A stretch of DNA of 12,188 nucleotides from an uncultured Bacteroidia bacterium (GCA_902796455.1 CADBPH010000046.1:1-12188), one strand, 5' to 3'; shown: positions 1 to 6,983, numbered from the stretch's first letter. Notes: a model not told the origin generated them from the letters alone. A program made the numbers and translations.

Positions 1-396
1 ACGGACTTCGAGATCGAAACGGAACCCGGCAAGAAAGAGAAACTCTCCGACTATGTCGGCAAGGGCAAATACATGCTCGTGGACTTCTGGGCATCCTGGT
101 GCGGCCCGTGCAAGCGTGAGATTCCGAACCTCAAGAACATCTACAACAAATACCATGGCGACCAGTTCGACATCCTGAGTGTCGCTGTCTGGGATGAGCC
201 GCAGGCTTCCATCGATACGGCCAAGGCTTATGGCATTCCGTGGAATCATATGATCAACGGACAACGGATCCCGACGGACCTGTATGGCGTCGATGGCATT
301 CCCCACATCATTCTCTTCGGCCCTGACGGCAAGATCCTCAAGCGCGACCTGCGCGGCGACGCCATCGGTGAAGAGATTGCCAAGTACGTGAAATAA
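1..396 (+). CDS. TlpA-like thiol-disulfide oxidoreductase, C-terminal part (5' end outside window)
   Basis: The reading frame is open from the first base and ends at TAA 394-396, giving 131 residues of a longer protein. The visible part is a thioredoxin-fold domain of the TlpA/AhpC-TSA kind. It shows VDFWASWCGPCKREIP with the redox CxxC at visible residues 34-37, and the cis-proline loop GIPHIILF near residue 101 that closes the active site. In Bacteroidota such domains usually sit at the C terminus of exported proteins of roughly 350-400 residues, often behind a DUF4369 domain, and act on disulfides in the periplasm. The N-terminal part and any signal peptide lie outside the window, so location and partner are inferred. 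The internal ATG at 73 lies inside the domain and is not the true start. The stop codon directly abuts the uvrC start, so the two are probably co-transcribed and translationally coupled. Confidence 0.9.
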   Translation, partial: TDFEIETEPGKKEKLSDYVGKGKYMLVDFWASWCGPCKREIPNLKNIYNKYHGDQFDILSVAVWDEPQASIDTAKAYGIPWNHMINGQRIPTDLYGVDGIPHIILFGPDGKILKRDLRGDAIGEEIAKYVK

Positions 397-2205
397 TTGG
401 ATATCAGAGAAAAGATAGCCTTGTTCCCACATTCCCCCGGAGTCTACCGATACTATGACTCCGAGGGAAATGTGATTTATGTGGGCAAGGCGAAAGATCT
501 CCATAAGCGGGTCGCCCAGTATTTCGTGGACCCGGCCCGTCTCAACCGAAAGACCCGCATCCTGGTCTCGAAGATTGCCGATGCACAGTATTCTGTCGTG
601 GCAAGCGAGTCGGACGCCCTGCTGCTGGAGAACAACCTGATCAAGCAGTACAAGCCGCGTTACAATATCCTGCTGAAGGATTCCAAGACATATCCGTGGA
701 TTTGCGTCACGGCGGACGAGTATCCGAAAGTCTTCCTGACCCGCAGGCTGGTCAAGAATGGTTCCCGTTACTTCGGCCCCTACAGCTCGGTCATGCATGC
801 CCGTGGGATGCTGGACCTGTTTTCCGACCTGTATCCGCTGCGCACCTGCAACAACAAGATTACTTCCGACGCCATCCTGCGGCGGAAGTTCCGCCCTTGT
901 CTGGAGTTCCATATCGGACGGTGCAAAGGGTGCTGTGTCGGAGCTGTCTCCCGTGCCGAATATGCGGGTTATATCGATGAGATCATCCGCCTGCTGGGGG
1001 GCGGCGGAAGGGACTTGATCAGGCATTACAAGGCTTTGATGGAAGAGGCTGCCGCATCCCTGGATTTCGAACAGGCGGCGGTCTACAAGGAGAAGATGCA
1101 GGTCCTGGAGAAGCATTACAGCAAGTCCGTTGTCATGAATGCCGCCGTGAACGACCTGGATGTGTTCTCCCTGGTTTTCGAGGAAGGGGAGGCGTTCGGC
1201 AATTTCCTGCGGATCAAGGGCGGGGCGATCGTCCAGTCCCTCAACCTGGGCTTCCGGATTCCGATCGAAGAAGACCGTGCTTCCGTGCTCAGTGAATTTG
1301 TCGCCGAAATCCAGTCGAAGTTCGGGACCCTTTCGGCGGAAGTCCTGGTCCCTTTCCTGCCGGACGTGGAAATGGAGGGCGTGACCTTCCGCATTCCGGT
1401 CCGCGGGGACAAACTTTCCCTGTTGCAGCTGAGCGCGCGAAACGCCAAGGAAATGCAGTCCAATGCATTGCGCCAGCGTGAGCACACGGACCCGGACAGT
1501 TTCCACCAAAAAGTCCTGGCCGAACTCCGGGATGCGATCGGAATGAAAGAGCTTCCGGTCCACATGGAATGTTTCGACAACTCCAATATCCAGGGAACCA
1601 ATCCGGTCGCGTCGTGCGTGGTGTTCCGGGACGGGGTCCCTTCCAAGAAAGATTACCGCCGGTTCAAGATCAAAACGGTCATTGGGGCCAACGACTTCGC
1701 TTCCATGAAGGAAGTGGTGAACCGCCGTTATTCCCGCATGCTCCGGGAGGATCCGGATGACTTGCCCCAGCTGATTGTCATCGACGGAGGCAAAGGGCAG
1801 TTGGAATTCGCCTGGCAGGCGCTGGCGGAGCTGGGCCTGACGGAGCGGCTGACGGTGGTCGGCCTGGCCAAGCGGCTGGAGGAGGTGATCCGGGTCGGGG
1901 ATCCCTATCCCCTTTTCATCGATCGCAATTCACAGGCTTTGAAGCTTCTGCAGCAAATCCGCGATGAGGCGCACCGGTTCGGCATCACGTTCCACCGCAA
2001 TCTCCGGAGCAAGGCGCAGCTTTCTTCCGCCCTGCGGGAAATCAAGGGTGTCGGCGAGAAAACGGAGGAGCGTTTGCTGCTCCATTACGGCAGTGTCGCC
2101 CGGATTGCAGCGGCGTCGGAGGAGGATCTGGCAGGCTTTTTGGGAAAGCCGGATCTCGCGCACCGGATCCGGGTGCATCTGACGGGAGAAGATGACGGGC
2201 AATAA
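397..2205 (+). CDS. uvrC: UvrABC system protein C, excinuclease subunit
   Basis: UvrC makes both incisions flanking a DNA lesion in nucleotide excision repair, after UvrA and UvrB load. The 602 residues match the usual length of about 600. Order of domains: GIY-YIG nuclease at about residues 14-90, with GVY, IYVGKAK (Tyr28) and the downstream Glu78 in ALLLENN, for the 3' cut; a Cys-rich segment near 151-180 with four Cys; a UVR motif for UvrB contact at about 205-240 (SLDFEQAAVYKEKM); an RNase H-like nuclease with Asp394 (ECFDNSN), Asp433 (ANDFASMKE), Asp463 (VIDGGKGQ) and RDEAHRF, for the 5' cut; and helix-hairpin-helix DNA binding at about 546-595 (LREIKGVGEKTEERL). The TTG at 397 is taken as start because it gives the canonical N terminus DIREKIALFPHSPGVY; no later Met precedes the GIY-YIG core. 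It follows the upstream TAA with no spacer. Confidence 0.97.
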   Translation: MDIREKIALFPHSPGVYRYYDSEGNVIYVGKAKDLHKRVAQYFVDPARLNRKTRILVSKIADAQYSVVASESDALLLENNLIKQYKPRYNILLKDSKTYPWICVTADEYPKVFLTRRLVKNGSRYFGPYSSVMHARGMLDLFSDLYPLRTCNNKITSDAILRRKFRPCLEFHIGRCKGCCVGAVSRAEYAGYIDEIIRLLGGGGRDLIRHYKALMEEAAASLDFEQAAVYKEKMQVLEKHYSKSVVMNAAVNDLDVFSLVFEEGEAFGNFLRIKGGAIVQSLNLGFRIPIEEDRASVLSEFVAEIQSKFGTLSAEVLVPFLPDVEMEGVTFRIPVRGDKLSLLQLSARNAKEMQSNALRQREHTDPDSFHQKVLAELRDAIGMKELPVHMECFDNSNIQGTNPVASCVVFRDGVPSKKDYRRFKIKTVIGANDFASMKEVVNRRYSRMLREDPDDLPQLIVIDGGKGQLEFAWQALAELGLTERLTVVGLAKRLEEVIRVGDPYPLFIDRNSQALKLLQQIRDEAHRFGITFHRNLRSKAQLSSALREIKGVGEKTEERLLLHYGSVARIAAASEEDLAGFLGKPDLAHRIRVHLTGEDDGQ

Positions 2206-2221
2206 ATGATAGAGAAACAGC

Positions 2222-3025
2222 ATGGGAGCGAAAAAGAAATCCTTTAATTTCTGGTTCAACCTGTTCATTCTGGTGGGGATGGTCACTGCTGTCGTGATCG
2301 TCAACATCTTCAAGTTGCAGCAACCGGGGGTACAGGTTGTCAAGCAGATCGTGATCGCCGTGGGGGCGGTCATGGGTGTCATCAATACGGTGCTCAGTGC
2401 CAACGGCAACATCTGGACATTCCTGTTCGGCATCCTGGACGTCGGAATCTGTGCCTACACGAACCTGGACAGCGGAAACATGGGCCAGTTCCTCCAGCAT
2501 ACCCTGTATTTCCTACCGATGCAGTTCGTGGGCATGTGGCAGTGGCACAAGCGCGGCGCCGGCATTTCCCGCGGCGAGAACGGGAAAACGGCCAAAGTGC
2601 GGGCGCGCCGGCTGACCTCCCGCCAGTGGTTTGCCGTCGCCCTTTGTTTTGTGCTTGGGACAGCCCTTGTCTATGGCATCCTTTACTGGATTGACATGTC
2701 GAAAGTCCGTGCCGGATCTTTGGCGGAGCTGGACCGGGCGAAGTTGCTGCTGGATGCAACGGTGGTCACGCTCAATATTCTGGGACAGGTGCTCATGTCC
2801 CTGGCCTATGCGGACCAGTGGTATCTGTGGAATCTGGTCAATATATTCTCGATCATGCTCTGGACGAACCGGTTGCTCAGCGACCAGGCCAGCAGTTATA
2901 CAGTCGTGATGGTCATCAAGTATTCGTTCTATCTGCTGAATTCGATCAATGGCCTGAGGATATGGCTTGCCTTGAGCAAGGGGGAAGATGGCAGCCAGGC
3001 ACCGCAGCGGTCCGGGTGCTGCTGA
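2222..3025 (+). CDS. pnuC: PnuC-family nicotinamide riboside (vitamin) transporter
   Basis: This is a 267-residue polytopic membrane protein of the PnuC family. The family takes up nicotinamide riboside by facilitated diffusion for NAD salvage; relatives carry thiamine or riboflavin precursors. The N-terminal half has the signature LYFLPMQFVGMWQWHKR near residues 98-114, preceded by ANGNIWTFLFGILDVGICAY. The C-terminal half has LLLDATVVTLNILGQ and ADQWYLWNLVNIFSIMLW, the second copy of the Q/W-rich substrate-pocket pattern. About seven or eight hydrophobic helices are evident, with a basic loop (KTAKVRARRLTSRQW) between the halves. The LPMQFVG and QWYLWNLVN motifs resemble the nicotinamide-riboside branch as I remember it, but substrate cannot be settled from sequence alone. 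It starts 16 bases after uvrC and probably shares its transcript. No riboswitch fits in that gap and no NAD-salvage gene is adjacent. Confidence 0.88.
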   Translation: MGAKKKSFNFWFNLFILVGMVTAVVIVNIFKLQQPGVQVVKQIVIAVGAVMGVINTVLSANGNIWTFLFGILDVGICAYTNLDSGNMGQFLQHTLYFLPMQFVGMWQWHKRGAGISRGENGKTAKVRARRLTSRQWFAVALCFVLGTALVYGILYWIDMSKVRAGSLAELDRAKLLLDATVVTLNILGQVLMSLAYADQWYLWNLVNIFSIMLWTNRLLSDQASSYTVVMVIKYSFYLLNSINGLRIWLALSKGEDGSQAPQRSGCC

Positions 3026-3036
3026 CGGGGAAGATC

Positions 3037-3061
3037 ACCGAAACGAGAAAAAGTCGGTTTT
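3037..3061 (+). terminator. Possible weak terminator after pnuC
   Basis: A 5-bp stem, ACCGA (3037-3041) with TCGGT (3054-3058), has a 12-base A-rich loop and is followed by three more T. It sits just after the pnuC stop and just before the acpP promoter, where a terminator would be expected. The stem is short and the loop large, so this is tentative. Confidence 0.3.
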
Positions 3062-3072
3062 AGCCCAAAAAA

Positions 3073-3103
3073 TTTCTTTTGTCGTAATTTTTTACTTACT
3101 TTG
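3073..3103 (+). promoter_or_regulatory. Bacteroidetes-type promoter for acpP
   Basis: TTACTTTG at 3096-3103 is one base from the Bacteroidetes -7 consensus TAnnTTTG. TTTC at 3073-3076 lies 19 bases upstream, one base from the -33 element TTTG. Transcription would start near 3110 and give a leader of about 70 bases. The match is good but not perfect; its position just upstream of a stand-alone acpP supports it. Confidence 0.6.
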
Positions 3104-3115
3104 CAAAATGTATGT

Positions 3116-3130
3116 GGCCGGGTATCGGCC
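3116..3130 (+). other. Small hairpin in the acpP leader
   Basis: GGCCG (3116-3120) and CGGCC (3126-3130) are perfect inverted arms around a 5-base loop. It would lie near the 5' end of the acpP transcript and is the only GC-rich piece of an otherwise AT-rich leader. It may protect the 5' end of an abundant mRNA; that role is inference. Confidence 0.4.
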
Positions 3131-3178
3131 TGATAAGAAGACAAGTGTATTTTAAACATAAACTTAAATCTTTTAATT

Positions 3179-3430
3179 ATGTCACAGGAAGAAGTTGTAA
3201 AACAGGTAAAAGCCATCATCGTTGACAAGTTGGGCGTTGAGGAGTCTGAGGTGACCGAATCCGCCAACTTTACGAATGATCTCGGAGCTGATTCTCTCGA
3301 TACCGTCGAGCTCCTCATGGAGTTTGAGAAGGTGTTCGGAATCAAGATTCCCGATGAGGATGCCGGCAATATTGCAACAGTTGCAGATGCAATCAAGTAT
3401 GTCGAAGAAAAAATCGCAGCTGCTGAGTAA
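3179..3430 (+). CDS. acpP: Acyl carrier protein
   Basis: ACP carries growing acyl chains as thioesters on a 4'-phosphopantetheine arm during type II fatty acid synthesis in the cytosol; it also feeds lipid A and phospholipid synthesis. The 83-residue acidic protein has the family's four-helix layout. The modification site is Ser39 in [16 protein letters not shown], followed by [25 protein letters not shown]. The ATG at 3179 follows an A/T-rich stretch without a clear Shine-Dalgarno sequence, typical of highly expressed Bacteroidota genes. The gene has its own promoter and is closed by a strong terminator. It is a single-gene unit here: fabF, which commonly follows acpP, is not in the window. 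Being near lpxH and uppP may be coincidental. Confidence 0.97.
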   Translation: MSQEEVVKQVKAIIVDKLGVEESEVTESANFTNDLGADSLDTVELLMEFEKVFGIKIPDEDAGNIATVADAIKYVEEKIAAAE

Positions 3431-3455
3431 TTCTTGACAGATCGCTTTACGGCAT

Positions 3456-3490
3456 AAAAAAGGGGCTGACTTTTCAAGTCGGCCCCTTTC
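3456..3490. terminator. Strong bidirectional Rho-independent terminator between acpP and the DUF4270 gene
   Basis: Arms 3459-3472 and 3476-3489 form a 14-bp stem around a 3-base loop. Read on the plus strand the stem contains one G-T wobble; on the minus strand that position is an A-C mismatch. The plus-strand read has only a short T run (3487-3489) after the GC core. The minus-strand read is followed by six T (complement of A at 3456-3461), a classic tail. It lies 28 bases after the acpP stop and 23 bases after the DUF4270 stop, so it can end both convergent transcripts. Confidence 0.88.
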
Positions 3491-3512
3491 ATTATCTGCA
3501 GGTGTATGGTTC

Positions 3513-5186
3513 CTAGTCTTCTTTGGGGATAGAGTAGGTGACCCGGAACACCGGTTTCCTCGCGGCTGCCGGCCCGTCCATGACGGCGCAGTAATACCGG
3601 TTGAAGTCCATCAGGTCCTGCGTGGAGGTCTGTGTCCCGGAATTGTTGTACATCTGGGCCATCAGGGCATACGTGTAGATGTTGTTGTAATAGCTGTCGT
3701 AGCCATAACCGCCGTAACCACCGTATCCGCCGTAGCCATAACCGCCATATCCGTATCCACCGTAACCGCCATACCCGCCGTACATGCTGTTATAATAGCT
3801 CTGATACATCAGATTCTGCATGTATTCATTCATCTCGGCCGAATTGCTGTTGGAGTTGGTGGTGGAGACGATCTCCGTAGCGGTGGCGAACAGCCAGATA
3901 TCGTAATTGGTGATCTTCTCGTCCGCGGAGAGCTTGAGCAACTCCTGGGCATGGTGCGTGACATCCGGCGCGTATACGCAGAGCGAGCGGTTGATATTTC
4001 CCTGATTCTCAGTCGATACGCTGGCGTCGCTGAGTCCGGCGTAGGACGTTTTCCCCTCGTCGGAAACGATGCGGCAGGTCGGGCTCAGGATGGTCGGGTA
4101 CCGGTACATCAGCGTATAATCGTCGGGGAATTCGAAGGGGAATTCGAGCGTCGCCTTGTTGATGACCGCCAGGGCCGGGTCGCCGTGCCGGGCGATGAGT
4201 TCATTCAGCTTTTTCCGCAGGGGGGCGGCTTTGATGACCGGCTTCACCCCATTGCCGCCTTCGATGTAGAACTTGTCTCCGGAAACCGGGCCCTGAAGGT
4301 TCTGGCTTTCGTGCGTGTTCTTGTTATAGGAAAGCTGCGGATGGGTGCTGGGCGTCGTGGTATTTACACCGCTCAAGTCGTAAATATTGATCGGCCCCAG
4401 ATAGAAGAAGGCCGAGGTATCGATCGGACCGCGGGAGTCGAATTCCGCCGTGAAGTTCAGGAGGGCGCCGCTGCCGAATACATATCCGTTCTGGACATCG
4501 AGCGGGATCTTGAACATGTTGATCCGTCCGCCGATGCCTACCGGCGTGTCCACCGTGAGGTAAATCCCCGGGAACCGCTTGGTGTAGTTGGTGATGGTGT
4601 CCAGGTCGTGCTGGGTGATGTTCAGGAACCGCTCGCCGAATTCGCGGGTGAAGTCAAAGGAAAGGGAGTCCCGTCCGTCATAAACGGGGATGCCCTTGGT
4701 AATCCGGCGGGTCGCGTCGTAGGAAATGACGGGCTCGGAACTGGAGAAATCAATCGGCTCCGTCAGGGCGTAGACGTTGATGTTCTGGAGGATATTGGCC
4801 TGGTCGGGGTCCGCGATGGAAACGGAGTCTGTGACGGCGGCGAAGTGGAAACTCTTGAACACCCGGGTGCCCGGTTTCCCCAGGTCGAGGGAATCATCCA
4901 TCGGGACGAGGGTAAAGGCTGCCGAGCGGGTCGTCAGGCCGAAATACTCGTCACGGATTGCACCGACCGTGAAGCGGTACAGGCTGAATCCGGAAACGCT
5001 GTCCGGCAGTTGCATTTCGATATCCTCGATGGGGAATTCTTCGGTGTAAACGTCGTATTGGAGGCCGGTGGCCAGATAGGACTGTCCGAGCCGGTGGTCT
5101 ATGTCAACGCAGGAAATCAGGCTGAATGCGAGGGCCGCCATGCAGAGCAGCCGCCTGCCCATTGATCCGAAAAGATGATCTTTCAT
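3513..5186 (-). CDS. DUF4270 family lipoprotein with C-terminal Gly-Tyr repeat tract
   Basis: This 557-residue protein has a lipoprotein signal peptide: basic GRR, a hydrophobic stretch, and lipobox LISC with Cys26. The body is beta-rich and matches DUF4270 (my recognition), a family of predicted lipoproteins of Bacteroidota with unknown function. No catalytic motif is evident. Residues about 469-500 are almost only Gly and Tyr (repeated GGY/GY), preceded by an Asn/Ser-rich stretch (440-450) and Tyr/Met/Asn-rich flanks; such a tract is probably disordered or adhesive. The chain resumes with ordered-looking sequence, ending VFRVTYSIPKED. The start at 5186 lies 3 bases after the stop of the GT5-like gene, so the pair is coupled; ATG at 5162 (Met9) is an alternative that keeps the signal peptide. 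Sorting (periplasmic side or cell surface) cannot be told from the residues after Cys26. Confidence 0.85.
   Translation of the reverse strand: MKDHLFGSMGRRLLCMAALAFSLISCVDIDHRLGQSYLATGLQYDVYTEEFPIEDIEMQLPDSVSGFSLYRFTVGAIRDEYFGLTTRSAAFTLVPMDDSLDLGKPGTRVFKSFHFAAVTDSVSIADPDQANILQNINVYALTEPIDFSSSEPVISYDATRRITKGIPVYDGRDSLSFDFTREFGERFLNITQHDLDTITNYTKRFPGIYLTVDTPVGIGGRINMFKIPLDVQNGYVFGSGALLNFTAEFDSRGPIDTSAFFYLGPINIYDLSGVNTTTPSTHPQLSYNKNTHESQNLQGPVSGDKFYIEGGNGVKPVIKAAPLRKKLNELIARHGDPALAVINKATLEFPFEFPDDYTLMYRYPTILSPTCRIVSDEGKTSYAGLSDASVSTENQGNINRSLCVYAPDVTHHAQELLKLSADEKITNYDIWLFATATEIVSTTNSNSNSAEMNEYMQNLMYQSYYNSMYGGYGGYGGYGYGGYGYGGYGGYGGYGYDSYYNNIYTYALMAQMYNNSGTQTSTQDLMDFNRYYCAVMDGPAAARKPVFRVTYSIPKED
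3699..3783 (-). repeat. Degenerate 9-bp minisatellite encoding Gly-Gly-Tyr repeats
   Basis: About 85 bases are built of 9-base units (read on the minus strand GGN GGN TAY, with some GGN TAY units), encoding residues about 468-496 of the DUF4270 protein. Gly codons vary between GGC, GGT, GGA and GGG, and Tyr between TAT and TAC, so the repeat is conserved at protein level and is not a fresh slippage product. Confidence 0.85.
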
Positions 5187-5189
5187 CGT

Positions 5190-6008
5190 CTATAGCTGAT
5201 CGTAAAAGCTGTTATACTCGTCAATATAGGACCCGTTTTCCAGGGCTTCCGCATGATAGGGAAGGACAGGGAGGGACAGGTCACGGCAATATCGGACGAT
5301 TTCTTCTTCCACAGCAGGGGAGCCCAGGATGATACCATCCGAATACAGAGCGGCAATTTTAGCAAGATTTATGCCATCCGGCTGGTCGAGCAGGGCGGTA
5401 TCCGCTTCCTTGATGCCGCCGAAACGGACCAGGGAGGCCATGTCCGCGCTGAACGGAGCGGACGGGGTGTCGTCGTACAGGGAAAGAACCACTTTGCTGT
5501 CCGAGAAGATCGGGTCGTCCCGGTAAATCTTCTTCAAGTACAGGGGAACCAAGTGGGAAATCCAGCCGTGGCAGTGGATGATATCCGGTGCCCAGCGGAG
5601 TTTCTTTGCGGTTTCGAGAACCCCGCGGGCAAAGAAAATCGCGCGTTCTGCATTGTCGGCGAAGAATGTGCCGTTGTCGTCGCAGTATATTTGCTTCCGC
5701 TTGAAATAATCTTCGTTGTCGATGAAATAGACCTGGATCCTGGCAGAGGAGATGGATGCGACCTTGATGACCAGCGGGCGGTCTACATCATTGATAATGA
5801 TGTTCATGCCGGAAAGGCGGATGACCTCGTGGAGCTGGTTTTTCCGCTCATTGATACAACCGTACCGGGGCATGAAGGAACGGATTTCTTTCTTTCGTTC
5901 CTGGATGCCCTGCGGCAGATACCGGCCGATATCGGCAATCGGAGACTGCGGCAAATACGGATAGATCTCCGAATTGACGAAAAGTACCTTTTTGACAGAA
6001 TCCCCCAT
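5190..6008 (-). CDS. Glycogen/starch synthase N-terminal-domain protein, probably non-catalytic
   Basis: The 272 residues align by eye with the N-terminal (GT5, starch synthase catalytic domain) Rossmann half of glycogen synthases: KKVLFVNSEIYPYL at the start and WAPDIIHCHGWISHLVPLYL at 139-158, matching the region that in GlgA contains the DVVHAHDWH motif. The whole C-terminal nucleotide-sugar domain is absent; GlgA is about 480 residues. The KxGGL motif that binds ADP-glucose is replaced by LPQSPIAD (19-26). It is therefore unlikely to be an active glycogen synthase. I recall short homologues of this kind in other Bacteroidota, so this is a family trait, not a local truncation. The ATG at 6008 is chosen over an upstream ATG at 6077 because the extra 23 residues are Lys/Asn/Tyr-rich, lack homology and overlap the promoter. 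It is followed 3 bases later by the DUF4270 gene. Confidence 0.82.
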   Translation of the reverse strand: MGDSVKKVLFVNSEIYPYLPQSPIADIGRYLPQGIQERKKEIRSFMPRYGCINERKNQLHEVIRLSGMNIIINDVDRPLVIKVASISSARIQVYFIDNEDYFKRKQIYCDDNGTFFADNAERAIFFARGVLETAKKLRWAPDIIHCHGWISHLVPLYLKKIYRDDPIFSDSKVVLSLYDDTPSAPFSADMASLVRFGGIKEADTALLDQPDGINLAKIAALYSDGIILGSPAVEEEIVRYCRDLSLPVLPYHAEALENGSYIDEYNSFYDQL

Positions 6009-6027
6009 ACTATATATATTGTGATAA

Positions 6028-6035
6028 CAAAGGTA
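6028..6035 (-). promoter_or_regulatory. Bacteroidetes -7 element for the GT5-like/DUF4270 unit
   Basis: Read on the minus strand the segment is TACCTTTG, a full match to TAnnTTTG. The initiating ATG is 19 bases downstream, so the leader would be only about a dozen bases. A clear -33 TTTG is not seen at the usual distance; the upstream DNA is A/T-rich. Confidence 0.55.
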
Positions 6036-6044
6036 AGAATTTTT

Positions 6045-6073
6045 TTTGAAAAATTTATAATTCATTATCTTTG
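6045..6073 (+). promoter_or_regulatory. Promoter for the ftsX-DUF3098-uppP-lpxH unit
   Basis: TTTG at 6045-6048 and TATCTTTG at 6066-6073 are separated by 17 bases, close to the Bacteroidetes TTTG-N(about 19)-TAnnTTTG arrangement. The ftsX ATG lies 25 bases after the -7 element. It is back to back with the minus-strand promoter at 6028-6035. Confidence 0.65.
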
Positions 6074-6098
6074 ACAATTATTCTGGAAACCGGCTAAG

Positions 6099-6977
6099 AT
6101 GGCGAAGCGAGAAATAAAATTGATCCGCAGGCGGATTGCAGGCTCCTATGTGTCCTCGGTCATCAGCATCAGCCTGGTACTCCTGCTTGTCGGGATGGCC
6201 AGTTTGCTGCTGGTCAATTCCCAGCAAATCTCCGATTATTTCAAGGAGCACATGAAGGTGTCGGTCCTGATGAATCCGGATGTCTCCGAGGAGCAGGCGC
6301 AGGAGTTCCTCGGCACGCTGGAGGCGCTTCCTTATGTCCGCGGCACGGAATTCATTTCCCGCGAGCGCGGAAAAGAGGAAATGGCCCGGATGCTGGGCGA
6401 GGATTTCCTGGATATCTTCGAAACCTCTCCGATTCCGGTCTCGATCGACGTGCAACTGGGAGCCGACTATGTGTCGGATGACAGCCTGCAAGTGATTTCC
6501 TCCCGGCTGGGGGCCTCTCCGCTGGTAGATGAAGTGGTGTATCAGAAGTCGCTCGTGGATGCCCTCAACACCAATCTCAGCCGCATTTCACTGGTCATCG
6601 GCGTGCTGGTGGTGCTGCTCCTGTTCATCTCATTCGTGCTGATCAACAATACGGTGCGGCTGTCGGTGTACGAGCGGCGCTTCAATATCCACACGATGAA
6701 GATGGTCGGGGCGACCAAGGGATTCATCCGGGGGCCGTTCCTGGTACGGTCCGCATTCCTCGGAATCTTTTCCGCGATCCTGGCGATCATCCTGCTGATC
6801 GCGCTGCTGTACTTTGTCCGGAGCGAGTTTTCGCAGTTGTTTGATGTTTTCACGCTGCGGACGCTGCTGGAAGTGATGGGGATCGTGCTGGTCTCCGGTG
6901 TGGTGATCTGTGTCGTGAGCACCTATTTCGTCGTCGGGCGGCTGGTGTCCCTGAGTAAAGATGAATTGTATTTTTAA
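6099..6977 (+). CDS. ftsX: Cell division protein FtsX (ABC-type permease-like)
   Basis: FtsX pairs with the ATPase FtsE at the division site and controls peptidoglycan hydrolases through its periplasmic loop. The 292 residues show the family layout: cytosolic basic N terminus, TM1 at about 18-40, an extracytoplasmic domain at about 45-160, TM2 at about 163-185, a cytosolic loop with the signature MKMVGATKGFIRGPFL (about 202-217), then TM3 at about 218-240 and TM4 at about 255-280. The absence of a long permease MacB-type domain and the short size favour FtsX over a transporter. ftsE is not adjacent; in Bacteroidota the two are often apart. It is the first gene of a four-gene envelope unit and has its own promoter just upstream. 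Confidence 0.93.
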   Translation: MAKREIKLIRRRIAGSYVSSVISISLVLLLVGMASLLLVNSQQISDYFKEHMKVSVLMNPDVSEEQAQEFLGTLEALPYVRGTEFISRERGKEEMARMLGEDFLDIFETSPIPVSIDVQLGADYVSDDSLQVISSRLGASPLVDEVVYQKSLVDALNTNLSRISLVIGVLVVLLLFISFVLINNTVRLSVYERRFNIHTMKMVGATKGFIRGPFLVRSAFLGIFSAILAIILLIALLYFVRSEFSQLFDVFTLRTLLEVMGIVLVSGVVICVVSTYFVVGRLVSLSKDELYF

Positions 6978-6983
6978 GTTACG

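Noticed and set aside
1116..1646. Minus-strand open frame within uvrC
   Set aside because: It overlaps conserved UvrC domains entirely and gives a Ser/Arg/Thr-rich product without motifs.
2206..2221. Riboswitch upstream of the PnuC-type transporter
   Set aside because: Vitamin transporters of this family are sometimes riboswitch-controlled, but only 16 bases separate it from uvrC.
3699..3783. Possible CRISPR-like or regulatory repeat array
   Set aside because: The unit is 9 bases, in frame, without spacers, and coincides with Gly-Gly-Tyr codons, so it is a coding repeat.
3951..5165. Long plus-strand open frame of about 400 codons opposite the DUF4270 gene
   Set aside because: It mirrors the codons of a gene with a clear signal peptide, family match and terminator. 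The predicted product is Gly/Val/Arg/Asp-rich without recognisable domains and has no promoter or start context of its own.
5253..6074. Plus-strand open frame of about 270 codons opposite the GT5-like gene
   Set aside because: It is an antisense shadow; the minus-strand gene has clear homology, and this frame shows no domain.
6009..6077. Longer form of the GT5-like protein starting at 6077
   Set aside because: The extra 23 residues are low-complexity and the DNA that would encode them holds both divergent promoter elements.
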